The notes below the pieces were generated by a model. It worked only from the letters and a program-made list of their open reading frames with translations. It did not search any database and was not told the origin of the DNA. A DNA stretch of 48,577 bases from Firm-04 sp045642925. GTDB taxonomy: Bacteria > Bacillota > Clostridia > Oscillospirales > Ruminococcaceae. Both the position numbers and the translations under genes were made by a program. Shown one piece after another: positions 38,329 to 46,565 of the stretch. Each line of letters starts with the position of its first letter. The stretch's first letter is position 1. The stretch lies in assembly GCA_045642925.1 (NCBI GenBank), contig JAZUJW010000050.1:1-48577 (forward strand), written 5' to 3'.

Positions 38329-40722
38329 TTATCCAAGAACGACCACAATGTCATTGACAGCTTCCAGCGCATCTACAGACAGGAAATTGCCCTCTGCCGC
38401 TTTGCCGTTGACTGTCATCGACTTGACGCCGCTTTGAACGTGATTCGGATTCTGAACGGTAATATTCAGCTTTCTGCCGCGGAACAACTTGTGAATTTTG
38501 AAGCTGTCCCATGCAGACGGAATGGACGGGTCAATCCGCAGACCATCCAGTTCGGTACGCATACCACAAATACCTTCGACACAGCCGACCATGACAGTCG
38601 AAGCAGTGCCCGTCAGCCAGTGAACGTGCGAACGACCTGCAAACGGCGAACGCTTGCTTTCGGTGAACTGACCATGCACATACGGCTCCATAACACGAAT
38701 TTCTGCCTTGTCGTTCATCGCAGCAGGAGAACTTTCCATAAAGTATTCAAATGCTCTGTCGCCGTGTCCCAGCAGTGCTTCTGCCAGAATCAGCCAGCCC
38801 TGCGACTGCGAGAAGATACCGCCGTTTTCTTTCGTATCAGGATTGAAAATGTGCATCAACGCGCCATCGAAATAATGGTCAACATAAGGCGGTTCCAGAA
38901 GCTTTGCACCATACGGCGTATTGAGAATGCTGTGAACGCTTTCCATCGCGGCATCTGCCTGTTCTTTTGAAGCAAACTGCGAAATCACAGACCAGCTCTG
39001 CGGGTTCAGCCACATATTCGCTTCAGGATCTTTCTTCGCGCCGACGATCGTACCGTCTTCACGGATACCACGGATGAAGCGGTCTTCATCCCAGCACTTT
39101 TCAAGAATCTCTGCAAGGTCTGCCTGAATCTTTTCCAGATATGCAAAGTATGCATCATCTTTCTTGTAGACAGCCATATCCTTCATGACGCGAATCGCGT
39201 AATAAAGCTGGAATGCAACAAAGGTAGACTCACCCTTTGCACCAAGACGCAGGCAGTCATTCCAGTCTGCGTGCAGACCTGCGGGCATATTGTGTGCGCC
39301 AAGACGTTCCATCGAGAAACGAATTGCACGCTTCAGGTGTTCGTAAACGCTGTCCTCACCGCCGTTTGCGTAGACGATGACTTCATCCAGAAATGCCTGA
39401 TTGCCGCTTTCGCCGATGTACTTGACAATGGTCGGGAACAGCCAGAGCGCATCGTCAGCACGATAGGAAGGATGTCCTGTTTCTTTAACATAATCGGGAT
39501 CATCAGGGGTATTTTCATGACCTGCATTGTGCGTGAATTTGACCAGCGGCAGACCACCGCCGTTGTCAACCTGTGCAGAAAGCATGAAACGGATCTTTTC
39601 GAGTGCCATTTCAGGATTCAGGTGAATAATACCCTGAATGTCCTGAACGGTATCGCGATAACCATAGCCATTGCGCTCACCGCAATAGATCAGAGATGCC
39701 GCACGGCTCCAGATAGAGGTGATGAAGCACTGATATGCATTCCAGACACCGACCATGTTATTGAATTCATCAGAAGGTGTTTCGACTTCGAAATGCGAAA
39801 GCTGTTCATGCCAATAATCACGCAGATCTGCGATTTCCTTATCAGCCGTACCAGCAGTTTCATATTTTGCGAGGATCTCAGCGGCTTCTGCGCTGTTGCG
39901 CTGACCGAATACATAAGTCAGGGTACGGGTTTCGCCCGGCTGCAATGTGATCTCAGACTGGAGCGCACCACAAGCATTGGAATTGTAGTTCATCATGCCG
40001 TCACAAACGCCCTTTTCGACTGCGATCGGGTTCGAGTAAGTGCGGTATGCACCGATGAAGCTTTCCAGACTGCCGTTTGCGGAAGCAACAGGCGCACCGA
40101 CCATACCGAAGAAACGTTCCTTGTGGTTCGAACCTGTTTCGTCCTTTTCATCGTTTTCGTTAATGTGCTGAATGATACGGTTGCCGCCCTCAAAACTGGT
40201 GCGGGAAATGAACAGTGTATACTGCAAATTCACCTGGTCTTGGCTGTAATTGCTGTCATTCGTGAATTCGATGAAGCCCAGCACAGACAACTTGCGCGGA
40301 CGGTCAGACTTGTTGGTGATTTTGCACTGCCACACCTCATAGGTATCAGGCACATAATAGGTCGTTTCCGATTCAATACCCGAATACTCGGATGTAATGA
40401 CAGTATATGCCGTACCGTGACGGCAAACGGACTTATACTGTTCCAGCGGTTTTCCGACCGGCTGCCATGATGCCGACCAGAAGTCCTTGGTTTCAGTATC
40501 ATGCAGGTAAATGTATCTTCCGGGCAGCGCCATCATGGAATTGAAGCGGAATCTGCCGATTCTGCCGTTTGCACCACTCTTGACAAAGCTGTAGCCCGCT
40601 GCATTATTGGTAATGATCGCACCATATTCAGGGTCTCCCAAATAATTCGACCATGCTGCCGGCGTGTCGGGACGGGTAATGACATATTCTTTGTTTTTTA
40701 AGTCAAAGTATCCGTAATTCAT
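38329..40722 (-). CDS. Cellobiose phosphorylase (GH94)
   Basis: The 797-residue protein has the length of cellobiose phosphorylases (about 810 aa; cellodextrin phosphorylases are near 980). It begins MNYGYFDLKNKEYVITRPDTP, characteristic of the family. The N-terminal beta-sandwich is followed by an (alpha/alpha)6 barrel with GYGYRDTVQDIQGI, the catalytic acid Asp489 in LHADWNDCLRLG, and the phosphate loop region GRSHVHWLTGTASTVMVG. No signal peptide, so it acts in the cytoplasm, splitting imported cellobiose with phosphate into glucose-1-phosphate and glucose. Other GH94 disaccharides cannot be excluded. AGGAGG precedes the ATG. It has its own promoter with a palindromic operator and its own terminator. 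Confidence 0.94.
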   Translation of the reverse strand: MNYGYFDLKNKEYVITRPDTPAAWSNYLGDPEYGAIITNNAAGYSFVKSGANGRIGRFRFNSMMALPGRYIYLHDTETKDFWSASWQPVGKPLEQYKSVCRHGTAYTVITSEYSGIESETTYYVPDTYEVWQCKITNKSDRPRKLSVLGFIEFTNDSNYSQDQVNLQYTLFISRTSFEGGNRIIQHINENDEKDETGSNHKERFFGMVGAPVASANGSLESFIGAYRTYSNPIAVEKGVCDGMMNYNSNACGALQSEITLQPGETRTLTYVFGQRNSAEAAEILAKYETAGTADKEIADLRDYWHEQLSHFEVETPSDEFNNMVGVWNAYQCFITSIWSRAASLIYCGERNGYGYRDTVQDIQGIIHLNPEMALEKIRFMLSAQVDNGGGLPLVKFTHNAGHENTPDDPDYVKETGHPSYRADDALWLFPTIVKYIGESGNQAFLDEVIVYANGGEDSVYEHLKRAIRFSMERLGAHNMPAGLHADWNDCLRLGAKGESTFVAFQLYYAIRVMKDMAVYKKDDAYFAYLEKIQADLAEILEKCWDEDRFIRGIREDGTIVGAKKDPEANMWLNPQSWSVISQFASKEQADAAMESVHSILNTPYGAKLLEPPYVDHYFDGALMHIFNPDTKENGGIFSQSQGWLILAEALLGHGDRAFEYFMESSPAAMNDKAEIRVMEPYVHGQFTESKRSPFAGRSHVHWLTGTASTVMVGCVEGICGMRTELDGLRIDPSIPSAWDSFKIHKLFRGRKLNITVQNPNHVQSGVKSMTVNGKAAEGNFLSVDALEAVNDIVVVLG

Positions 40723-40746
40723 ATTATCTTCCTCCTAAACGAATAA

Positions 40747-40761
40747 GATACAAAATGTATC
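40747..40761. promoter_or_regulatory. Candidate operator GATACA-AAA-TGTATC at the cellobiose phosphorylase promoter
   Basis: A perfect 6+3+6 inverted repeat between the -10 and the ribosome site, covering the first transcribed bases. This is a typical repressor position. The cognate regulator is unknown and not obvious in the window. Confidence 0.6.
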
Positions 40762-40768
40762 ACTATAT

Positions 40769-40797
40769 TGTAACATATTGCGCATGAAAAAGCAAGC
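40769..40797 (-). promoter_or_regulatory. Probable sigma-A promoter of cellobiose phosphorylase
   Basis: Minus strand: -35 TTGCTT, 17-base spacer, -10 TACAAT just upstream of the palindrome. The -35 is weak, as expected for a regulated promoter. Confidence 0.65.
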
Positions 40798-40852
40798 AAA
40801 AATTTATGAATATTTTAGATTTTCTGTCTAATGGCTCCTTCATGAAAAGGCA

Positions 40853-41392
40853 TCAGGCATTCCATGAGGAAACGAGCTGAATGATGGACTCTAATGACCT
40901 AAAATCAACGAAATCAACTGTCTTGTCATATGTTTCAATGATTGCCTTCATGGAAGCATTTTGCTGTTCTTCGGGAATCGTCAGCATTTTCTTGTATAAC
41001 AGCCCCAGCAGTTTCTTGTGCATGAAGGTCAGACGCGCATAGTCAATGCCGCCGCGCAAATAGAAAAGATGTGCCTGTCCCGCGACTGCTTCGGGCAATT
41101 GTCTTTTCATACCCTCTTTTACGCCCTGCACATACGTTTCATCCTGCGGGTCAGAAAGTCCGACCGCAACAATGGCAATATGTTTCGTTCCGATTTTCTG
41201 TGCTTTGCGGAATGCTTTCTTCATGCCGCGAACGCTTTCCGCATACAATCCGCCAAGATAAATGATATTATCATAGGCATTGATATCGAATGCATCTTCG
41301 CATGATTTTACTTCATATCCGATTTTTTCTGCAAGTGCTTTGGCATATCTCTCTGCGTTTCCGTACTGTGAACCATACAAGACGATGTTCAT
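40853..41392 (-). CDS. Flavodoxin-domain protein
   Basis: The 179-residue protein begins MNIVLYGSQYGNAERYAKALAEKIG, a flavodoxin phosphate-binding loop (S-x-Y-G-N/T type). It then has DNIIYLGGLYAESVRGMKKA and the FMN-ring loop region AIVAVGLSDPQDETY. This layout fits the Flavodoxin_5 / HemG-like group rather than the short electron-carrier flavodoxins. No heme genes are nearby. It could be an electron carrier or an oxidoreductase; which is not decidable. AGGAGG lies before ATG 41392; longer readings start within the promoter and can be set aside. Confidence 0.8.
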   Translation of the reverse strand: MNIVLYGSQYGNAERYAKALAEKIGYEVKSCEDAFDINAYDNIIYLGGLYAESVRGMKKAFRKAQKIGTKHIAIVAVGLSDPQDETYVQGVKEGMKRQLPEAVAGQAHLFYLRGGIDYARLTFMHKKLLGLLYKKMLTIPEEQQNASMKAIIETYDKTVDFVDFRSLESIIQLVSSWNA

Positions 41393-41429
41393 ATATTCTT
41401 CCTCCTGAAAATACAAGCTTTTCATTCTC

Positions 41430-41458
41430 ATTATACAGGGCATACATTGTTTTGTCAA
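41430..41458 (-). promoter_or_regulatory. Consensus sigma-A promoter of the flavodoxin gene
   Basis: Minus strand: -35 TTGACA (41458-41453), 17-base spacer, -10 TATAAT (41435-41430). It lies just past the terminator of the upstream c-di-GMP operon. Confidence 0.92.
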
Positions 41459-41460
41459 TA

Positions 41461-41506
41461 GAAAAACGCCATAGCATTTCCAATGAAGCATCGGAAATAC
41501 TATGGC
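41461..41506 (-). terminator. Rho-independent terminator of the c-di-GMP operon
   Basis: On the minus strand CCATAGTATTTCC pairs with GGAAATGCTATGG (41469-41505; one mismatch), followed by CGTTTTTC. It begins 27 bases after the diguanylate cyclase stop. Confidence 0.87.
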
Positions 41507-41532
41507 AAAACGGATGAAGTGTTTTGGAAAAA

Positions 41533-42573
41533 TCAACCTTCAAAGATGACGCGGTTTCTGCCGTTCTTCTTTGCATCATACATCGCGGCATCCACTTTCG
41601 CAACAGTTTCCTGAAAAGGATCTGTGCCATACATCATACCACCGATTGAAACAGTGATATTGCATTGCGTGCCGTGGTCTGCTTCCACGGTTTTACGGAT
41701 CTGTTCCGCTTTGTTTCTGGCGTCCTCCGCAGAATAGCCGCAAAGCAAAATGATGAATTCTTCTCCGCCCCAGCGGATAATATAATCTGTCGGTCGGGTA
41801 TTTTCCCGCAGGATCTCTGCCAGCCGCTTTAAGACTGCATCGCCCATTTCGTGACCGTAGGTATCGTTGATTTTCTTAAAGAAATCGACATCAATCATCA
41901 AAATTGCGATCTCACTATGATAAATCGTCAGTGTATCCTTTTCCTCATCGTAAATCTGTGAAAGGATATTGCGGTTATAGACCCTTGTGAGATTATCGTG
42001 CTGCATCATATCATCCAGTTTGTTTTTCGTCTGATAGTGGTCGAGATAGACATTTTCCATGAAGTAGTTTATGATGCAGATTGCAGCAATGCATGGCGCA
42101 TTCATGACCAGCATCAATGTGAAGGATTCATAGTGGTTAAACTGATCTGTTATGACAATATCCAGCAGATACAGCGGATGCAGTATCACGGAATATTTGA
42201 ACGGTGCACTCAGTCCGAGGGCTAAAAAGATAATATGCATCAGCAAAAAGCCTTCATTCGCATGAATACGTTCCGTGCGGTAACTAAGTGCCCAGCAGGT
42301 GCAGAACATTACAATATGCAGCATCAGATAGGAAAGTGGCACGATGATGGAATACTTATTTGTTTTCTTGTTGATGAACAAATAAACCACCATAGGGAGC
42401 AACGGCAGGCAGCGCGGCAGGATACATTCTTTCGGAAAGTATCCCATCGCCAGCACGTCCGTCAGTAAATACACCACAGAAGAGATCGCTGCAACAATCG
42501 TACAGGTCTTGCACATTCCTCTGAAATACAAATACTTCGCCTGATAAAACTCCTTATCTTTACGATACAGCAT
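41533..42573 (-). CDS. Membrane-bound diguanylate cyclase (GGDEF)
   Basis: The 346-residue protein has about six membrane helices (residues 22-190), then a GGDEF domain (about 200-346). The catalytic motif is RWGGEEFIILL and the metal-binding Asp lies in MIDVDFFKKINDTYGHEMGD. The inhibitory I-site RxxD is present five residues upstream (RPTDYIIRWGGEEF), so product feedback is likely. It makes c-di-GMP from two GTP. It starts 14 bases after the preceding HD-GYP/GGDEF gene with GAGGGGGG before the ATG, so both are on one transcript and probably tune the same pool. The N-terminal sensor region matches no family I can name. Confidence 0.92.
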   Translation of the reverse strand: MLYRKDKEFYQAKYLYFRGMCKTCTIVAAISSVVYLLTDVLAMGYFPKECILPRCLPLLPMVVYLFINKKTNKYSIIVPLSYLMLHIVMFCTCWALSYRTERIHANEGFLLMHIIFLALGLSAPFKYSVILHPLYLLDIVITDQFNHYESFTLMLVMNAPCIAAICIINYFMENVYLDHYQTKNKLDDMMQHDNLTRVYNRNILSQIYDEEKDTLTIYHSEIAILMIDVDFFKKINDTYGHEMGDAVLKRLAEILRENTRPTDYIIRWGGEEFIILLCGYSAEDARNKAEQIRKTVEADHGTQCNITVSIGGMMYGTDPFQETVAKVDAAMYDAKKNGRNRVIFEG

Positions 42574-42587
42574 TGCATTCCCCCCTC

Positions 42588-45500
42588 TCAGGAGAGTCCC
42601 AGGTGTTCATTTTCATCATTATATTCGTAGAAAATCTGATTGCCTCCATTTTGCTTCGCTTTACAAAGCATCCGATCCGTCTGCTGCATCAGCAGGTCAA
42701 ACGAATTCAAACGCTCCGTCGAAATGGCTGCACCCATTGCAATGCCGGACATTTCAATCGTAGCACTCATTTTCGCGGCAAACAAATCATAGATGGTATC
42801 CGCACGCGCAAACATTTCACCATCAACAGCACTGCGGTCAAAGAACAGCGCAGCAGTAAATTCATCACCGCCCATACGACAGACCAAATCGTTCTCACGC
42901 ACCAGCGAAGAAAGTGTCTGTCCCGTCAGCACCAGCCAGTCATCAGCAGATGTTGCTGCAAAGGCTTCGCTCTTTTGATGGAAGCGGTCAACATCAACGG
43001 TCACAAGCATGATGCGATACGATTGCGTATTCATTTGTGTCTGGACTTCATTCTTAAAGGTCGCACGGTTCATCAGACCGGTCAGCGGGTCATTGCGGTA
43101 TTGGCTCTCCCACTGCATCAGGCGCTTCTGTCCCTTACGCTTCTCATCATTCAGCATCTGCTTGACTGCCTGCGTATGCATGATATTGGCAATCGTGACT
43201 TCGATGCCCGTCAGAACATTCTGTGCATCGCGGTGAATATTTCCCATGCAAAGTACCAGCATCGTATCACCGTTCTTTTTCTGGATACGATGTTCAAAAT
43301 ACAGCGTTTTGGGGAATACACCCGGAGTCGGTTCGAGTTCATCCGTCAGCAGATTCGCATATTCTGTACGGTCATTTGCGGGAATGAGGTCGAACTGTGC
43401 CAGTTTCTTTTCTGCAAGGTCGTGTTCCGTATAACCTGTAAAGGTTTCGAAATGCTCATCCGGATCAATAATATAATAATCGGCATCCAGATGATAACGG
43501 CAGAACTGCACCAGACTGACTTTTTCGATTTCATCCGCATCGTTCTGGATATCTTGTGCAGAATTCCGAAGTGCAGCCGCAGCTTTGGAATTATCCACTT
43601 CCTCATTCTGAAGAACCATCTTGATGAATTCTTCACAGATATACGGGTCAAACTGCGAACCTGCACAGCGTTTGAGTTCGTTGATCGCATCCTCCTTGGA
43701 AAGTGCAGGACGATAGATGCGGTCGTTCACCATCGCGTCATACGCATCAATGACAGAGATCATACGAGAAAGCAGCGGGATTTCTTCTTTGGAAAGCTTG
43801 CTCGGATAACCTTTGCCGTCCCAGCGTTCATGATGGTGCAAAATCATATCGGCAATGATGCTCAGTTCCTTGGAACTGGAAGCGATCTGGAATCCTTTCT
43901 CGACATGAGAGCGCATGATAACCCATTCTTCATCGGTCAGTTTGCCGGGTTTGTTCAGGATCTCCAGCGGAATTGCAATTTTTCCGATATCATGCAGCAA
44001 GCACAGCAAAGAAAGGTTGCTCTGCTGGATATCGGACAAGCCAATGCGGCTGCCAAGTGCGATGCCCAGTTCTCTGGTACGATGAACGTGCTCACGGGTA
44101 TCTGTATCACATTCTTCGAGTGCCTTGACCAGCGTGGACAGAAATTCGGAATGGCTGGAATTGTTATCCTGCAATTTCTTCGTTTTCAGTGCATTTTCAG
44201 CATCCTGAATGGCGGCTGAAATGCTGGATTCCCCTGCTTTGACGGAATTGATGGCGTACTGCATCGAACCCGGGAACGCATCCTTGATTTTCGAGATGCA
44301 TTCCTTAAACTCCTGAAGCTCCATATTTTCTGTCAGAGCGATCAGGTTTGCTTCATTGCCGCGGATGAAGTATGTGCCGCTCGGGAAATGATGCTTCATC
44401 AAATCAGCAAGCTTCTTGATTTTCTTGTCGCCTTCGTTTCTGCCGAAGGTGTTATTGATAACAGACAGCGCATTAATGTCGATGATAACCAGATGCGTGT
44501 CACTTTTACAGGACGGATTGCTCTCAATGTACGACTCAAAAAAGTTCCAGCTCTGGAAGCCTGTCAGAATATCAGATTCGTTCACTGCATCAGTGAACAT
44601 CAGCAAATATCCGAGAATGGCATTGGACTTGTTTCGAATCAGCTTGAAATCGCCGCGATACGGAGCATCTTTTTCATTATGGTTCAGATAACACATAAAG
44701 GACTGCACGTTTTCCTTCTCGGCGTAGATGTCCAGATGATTTTCCCACGCGAACTGCTGGAGTGTCATGTTGGAATCCGTATCCAGTTTCGAAAAAAGCT
44801 GTTTTGCAGCTTTGTTGCGAAGGATCAAATGCTGTTCGTAATCAAACAGAAGCAGGGCACAATTGACGTGGTCAAAAAGTTCCTGTTTGAAAATACGCAT
44901 CATGCCGTTCTGGGAATACTTGTACATGATCCAATAAATCATCGCCGTTGCCCAGCCGTAAGTGATCGGAGAAATATTGATGCGTGCAAACACGGATTCG
45001 TTCTTCGTCAGGAGAAAAACCGCATTCATGATGGTTTCCAGCATAACAAGCAGCACAACATATTTAAAAGGACTGCGGTACTCATGCGGGATCTTCGCGC
45101 CTTTTCGGAACACACAATAAATGATTATCGCAACCAGAAAGTAAATGAGTCCCAGATGGAAACGGAATAACGGCTTGATTTCCTGTGTAAAGTGGGGAAA
45201 TTCATTTCCACTCGGCACAGAAATAATCGTGCAGTTCAGAAATGGGTTCAACAGCAAGGAAATGGTGTCAAGAACGACAAAGAAACCGACTGCCAGTTGC
45301 AGCTTGCGCATGGCTGATGCTGACATGGTTTGATTGATGCGTAAAGCAAAGCCCAGAATCGAAAGCAGCATCCAGTCCAAGCCGATCAGATACAGGCTTG
45401 AAAAGAGATTGAACACCATTTTATTTTTTGCAAATACTGCGATGGAATACATAATGCTTGTCACACCCGCGAACAAGTTCGCATAGCCTAAAAGCTGACT

Positions 45501-45602
45501 GCCGCTTCGTTTATATTTCGGTGCTTTAAATGCTACTGCGATGTCAATAAGAGATGTACAAACAACGATCATGATATAGGATGGCAGAAATAATGTATTC
45601 AC
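42588..45602 (-). CDS. Dual-function c-di-GMP protein: 7TM-PAS-GGDEF(degenerate)-HD-GYP-PAS-GGDEF
   Basis: The protein has 1004 residues. Residues about 1-235 carry seven helices like a histidine-kinase 7TM sensor. A PAS-like domain follows (about 240-340). A first GGDEF-like domain (about 345-480) has its motif replaced by RGNEANLIAL, so it is probably inactive or regulatory. An HD-GYP domain (about 495-665) has HDIGKIAIP and HHHERWDGKGYPSKL intact. A second PAS (about 700-800) and a C-terminal GGDEF (about 835-990) with CRMGGDEFTAALF intact finish the protein. It should both degrade and make c-di-GMP. The start is GTG 45602, seven bases after GGAGGTG; the ATG at 45620 lies upstream of that site. 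Confidence 0.9.
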   Translation of the reverse strand: MNTLFLPSYIMIVVCTSLIDIAVAFKAPKYKRSGSQLLGYANLFAGVTSIMYSIAVFAKNKMVFNLFSSLYLIGLDWMLLSILGFALRINQTMSASAMRKLQLAVGFFVVLDTISLLLNPFLNCTIISVPSGNEFPHFTQEIKPLFRFHLGLIYFLVAIIIYCVFRKGAKIPHEYRSPFKYVVLLVMLETIMNAVFLLTKNESVFARINISPITYGWATAMIYWIMYKYSQNGMMRIFKQELFDHVNCALLLFDYEQHLILRNKAAKQLFSKLDTDSNMTLQQFAWENHLDIYAEKENVQSFMCYLNHNEKDAPYRGDFKLIRNKSNAILGYLLMFTDAVNESDILTGFQSWNFFESYIESNPSCKSDTHLVIIDINALSVINNTFGRNEGDKKIKKLADLMKHHFPSGTYFIRGNEANLIALTENMELQEFKECISKIKDAFPGSMQYAINSVKAGESSISAAIQDAENALKTKKLQDNNSSHSEFLSTLVKALEECDTDTREHVHRTRELGIALGSRIGLSDIQQSNLSLLCLLHDIGKIAIPLEILNKPGKLTDEEWVIMRSHVEKGFQIASSSKELSIIADMILHHHERWDGKGYPSKLSKEEIPLLSRMISVIDAYDAMVNDRIYRPALSKEDAINELKRCAGSQFDPYICEEFIKMVLQNEEVDNSKAAAALRNSAQDIQNDADEIEKVSLVQFCRYHLDADYYIIDPDEHFETFTGYTEHDLAEKKLAQFDLIPANDRTEYANLLTDELEPTPGVFPKTLYFEHRIQKKNGDTMLVLCMGNIHRDAQNVLTGIEVTIANIMHTQAVKQMLNDEKRKGQKRLMQWESQYRNDPLTGLMNRATFKNEVQTQMNTQSYRIMLVTVDVDRFHQKSEAFAATSADDWLVLTGQTLSSLVRENDLVCRMGGDEFTAALFFDRSAVDGEMFARADTIYDLFAAKMSATIEMSGIAMGAAISTERLNSFDLLMQQTDRMLCKAKQNGGNQIFYEYNDENEHLGLS

Positions 45603-45682
45603 AAAACGCACCTCCTTCATATGTATTAAGAATAATAGACAGATTATGATGGCAAGTATGTTTAGTCACTTTATATGTCTAT

Positions 45683-45711
45683 ATCATACACCATTTTTTT
45701 ATATTTGTCAA
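45683..45711 (-). promoter_or_regulatory. Sigma-A promoter of the c-di-GMP operon
   Basis: Minus strand: -35 TTGACA (45711-45706), 17-base spacer, -10 TATGAT (45688-45683). Confidence 0.82.
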
Positions 45712-45928
45712 TGAACATCATAAAAACTTTACAAAAAATTTTAAAGTTTCTAAAATCCACGAAAATACGTATTGAAAGAACTCCACCCGCAGCCAATTTT
45801 CTTCATACTGTTATATATTAAGTGATTAAATATCAGATTTTTTGATGAAGTGTGAATGCCACAATTTTTCGAAAATACGATGTTTTCATTATTCATGTTT
45901 CTTTGTGTTGCTTTGAAGCTTTTCTTTG

Positions 45929-45957
45929 TTGACTTTTTTGCCTTCCTGTGATATAAT
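45929..45957 (+). promoter_or_regulatory. Sigma-A promoter of the endonuclease V remnant
   Basis: -35 TTGACT (45929-45934), 17-base spacer, -10 TATAAT (45952-45957). It still looks intact although the gene is not. Confidence 0.85.
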
Positions 45958-45992
45958 TCCTGTTATAGTAATAACGTACAAAGAGGAACACG

Positions 45993-46507
45993 ATGGGCAC
46001 TCTCGAAATGATGCAGCAACAGTTTGAAGGCGTACAAAATAAACTGAAAGATCAAATTGAATGCAGAGATACTTTTGCTTTGGATGACATCCGCACGATT
46101 GCCGGCGTAGACCTCGCCTACCGGAAAGAACAAGAGAAAGAACTCGCCGTCTGCTGCATCGTCATCATCGACCGCAAAACCCACACTTTGCTGGAAACAC
46201 AGCAATATTGGGTCGAAGTAACAGTTCCGTATATGCCCGGATTTCTTGCATTCCGCGAACTGCCCTTGTGCTTGAAACAGTCAAAAAATTAGAACATCAG
46301 CCTGACCTGTATGTCTTTGACGGAAACGGCTATCTGCATCCGCGGCATATGGGCATCGCTACACACGCATCCTTTTCCCTGCAAAAGCCAACCATCGGAA
46401 TCGCCAAAACTTATTTTCGCGCTGATAAAGTCACAGATTCCACAGAGTGCATCATCCCGATGCACTCTTTTTGGTATTATGGGGTTGCAATGATCTCCTA
46501 TTTGTGA
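45993..46507 (+). pseudogene. nfi: Endonuclease V remnant, frameshifted and truncated
   Basis: Frame 1 from 45993 encodes the endonuclease V N-terminus: IAGVDLAYR with the first catalytic Asp and VPYMPGFLAFRELP with the catalytic Glu. It then shifts to a nonsense tail, CLKQSKN. The frame covering 46208-46507 resumes the family sequence as LVLETVKKLEHQPDLYVFDGNGYLHPRHMGIATHASF, with DGNGYLHPR holding the other Asp. The switch lies near 46260-46275, and a one-base loss would explain it. The second frame then ends at PTIGIAKTYFRADKVTD plus unrelated residues read through a terminator. The last about 70-80 residues of a normal 220-240 aa protein are therefore gone. The family cuts DNA or RNA at inosine. 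Confidence 0.85.
46444..46475 (+). terminator. Rho-independent terminator at the end of the endonuclease V remnant
   Basis: Perfect 10-bp stem AGAGTGCATC / GATGCACTCT with a 5-base loop (46444-46468), followed by TTTT. The remnant's reading frame runs through it. Confidence 0.9.
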
Positions 46508-46513
46508 TACAAT
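46485..46513 (+). promoter_or_regulatory. Sigma-A promoter of the GH5 gene
   Basis: -35 TTGCAA (46485-46490), 17-base spacer, -10 TACAAT (46508-46513), right after the terminator. Confidence 0.8.
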
Positions 46514-46565
46514 AAATACATTCGCGCAGCAAAGCAAATGCGCATTTCAACAGGAAGGAATTGTT

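Larger units (their letters stand above)
45603..45992. other. Divergent intergenic region upstream of the c-di-GMP operon and endonuclease V remnant
   Basis: These A/T-rich 390 bases hold the two promoters listed separately. I see no gene, RNA or clear palindromic operator in the middle part (about 45712-45928). Confidence 0.6.

Noticed and set aside
42573..44219. 548-residue plus-strand frame opposite the large c-di-GMP protein
   Set aside because: Shadow frame; His/Arg/Phe-rich, without domain or ribosome site.
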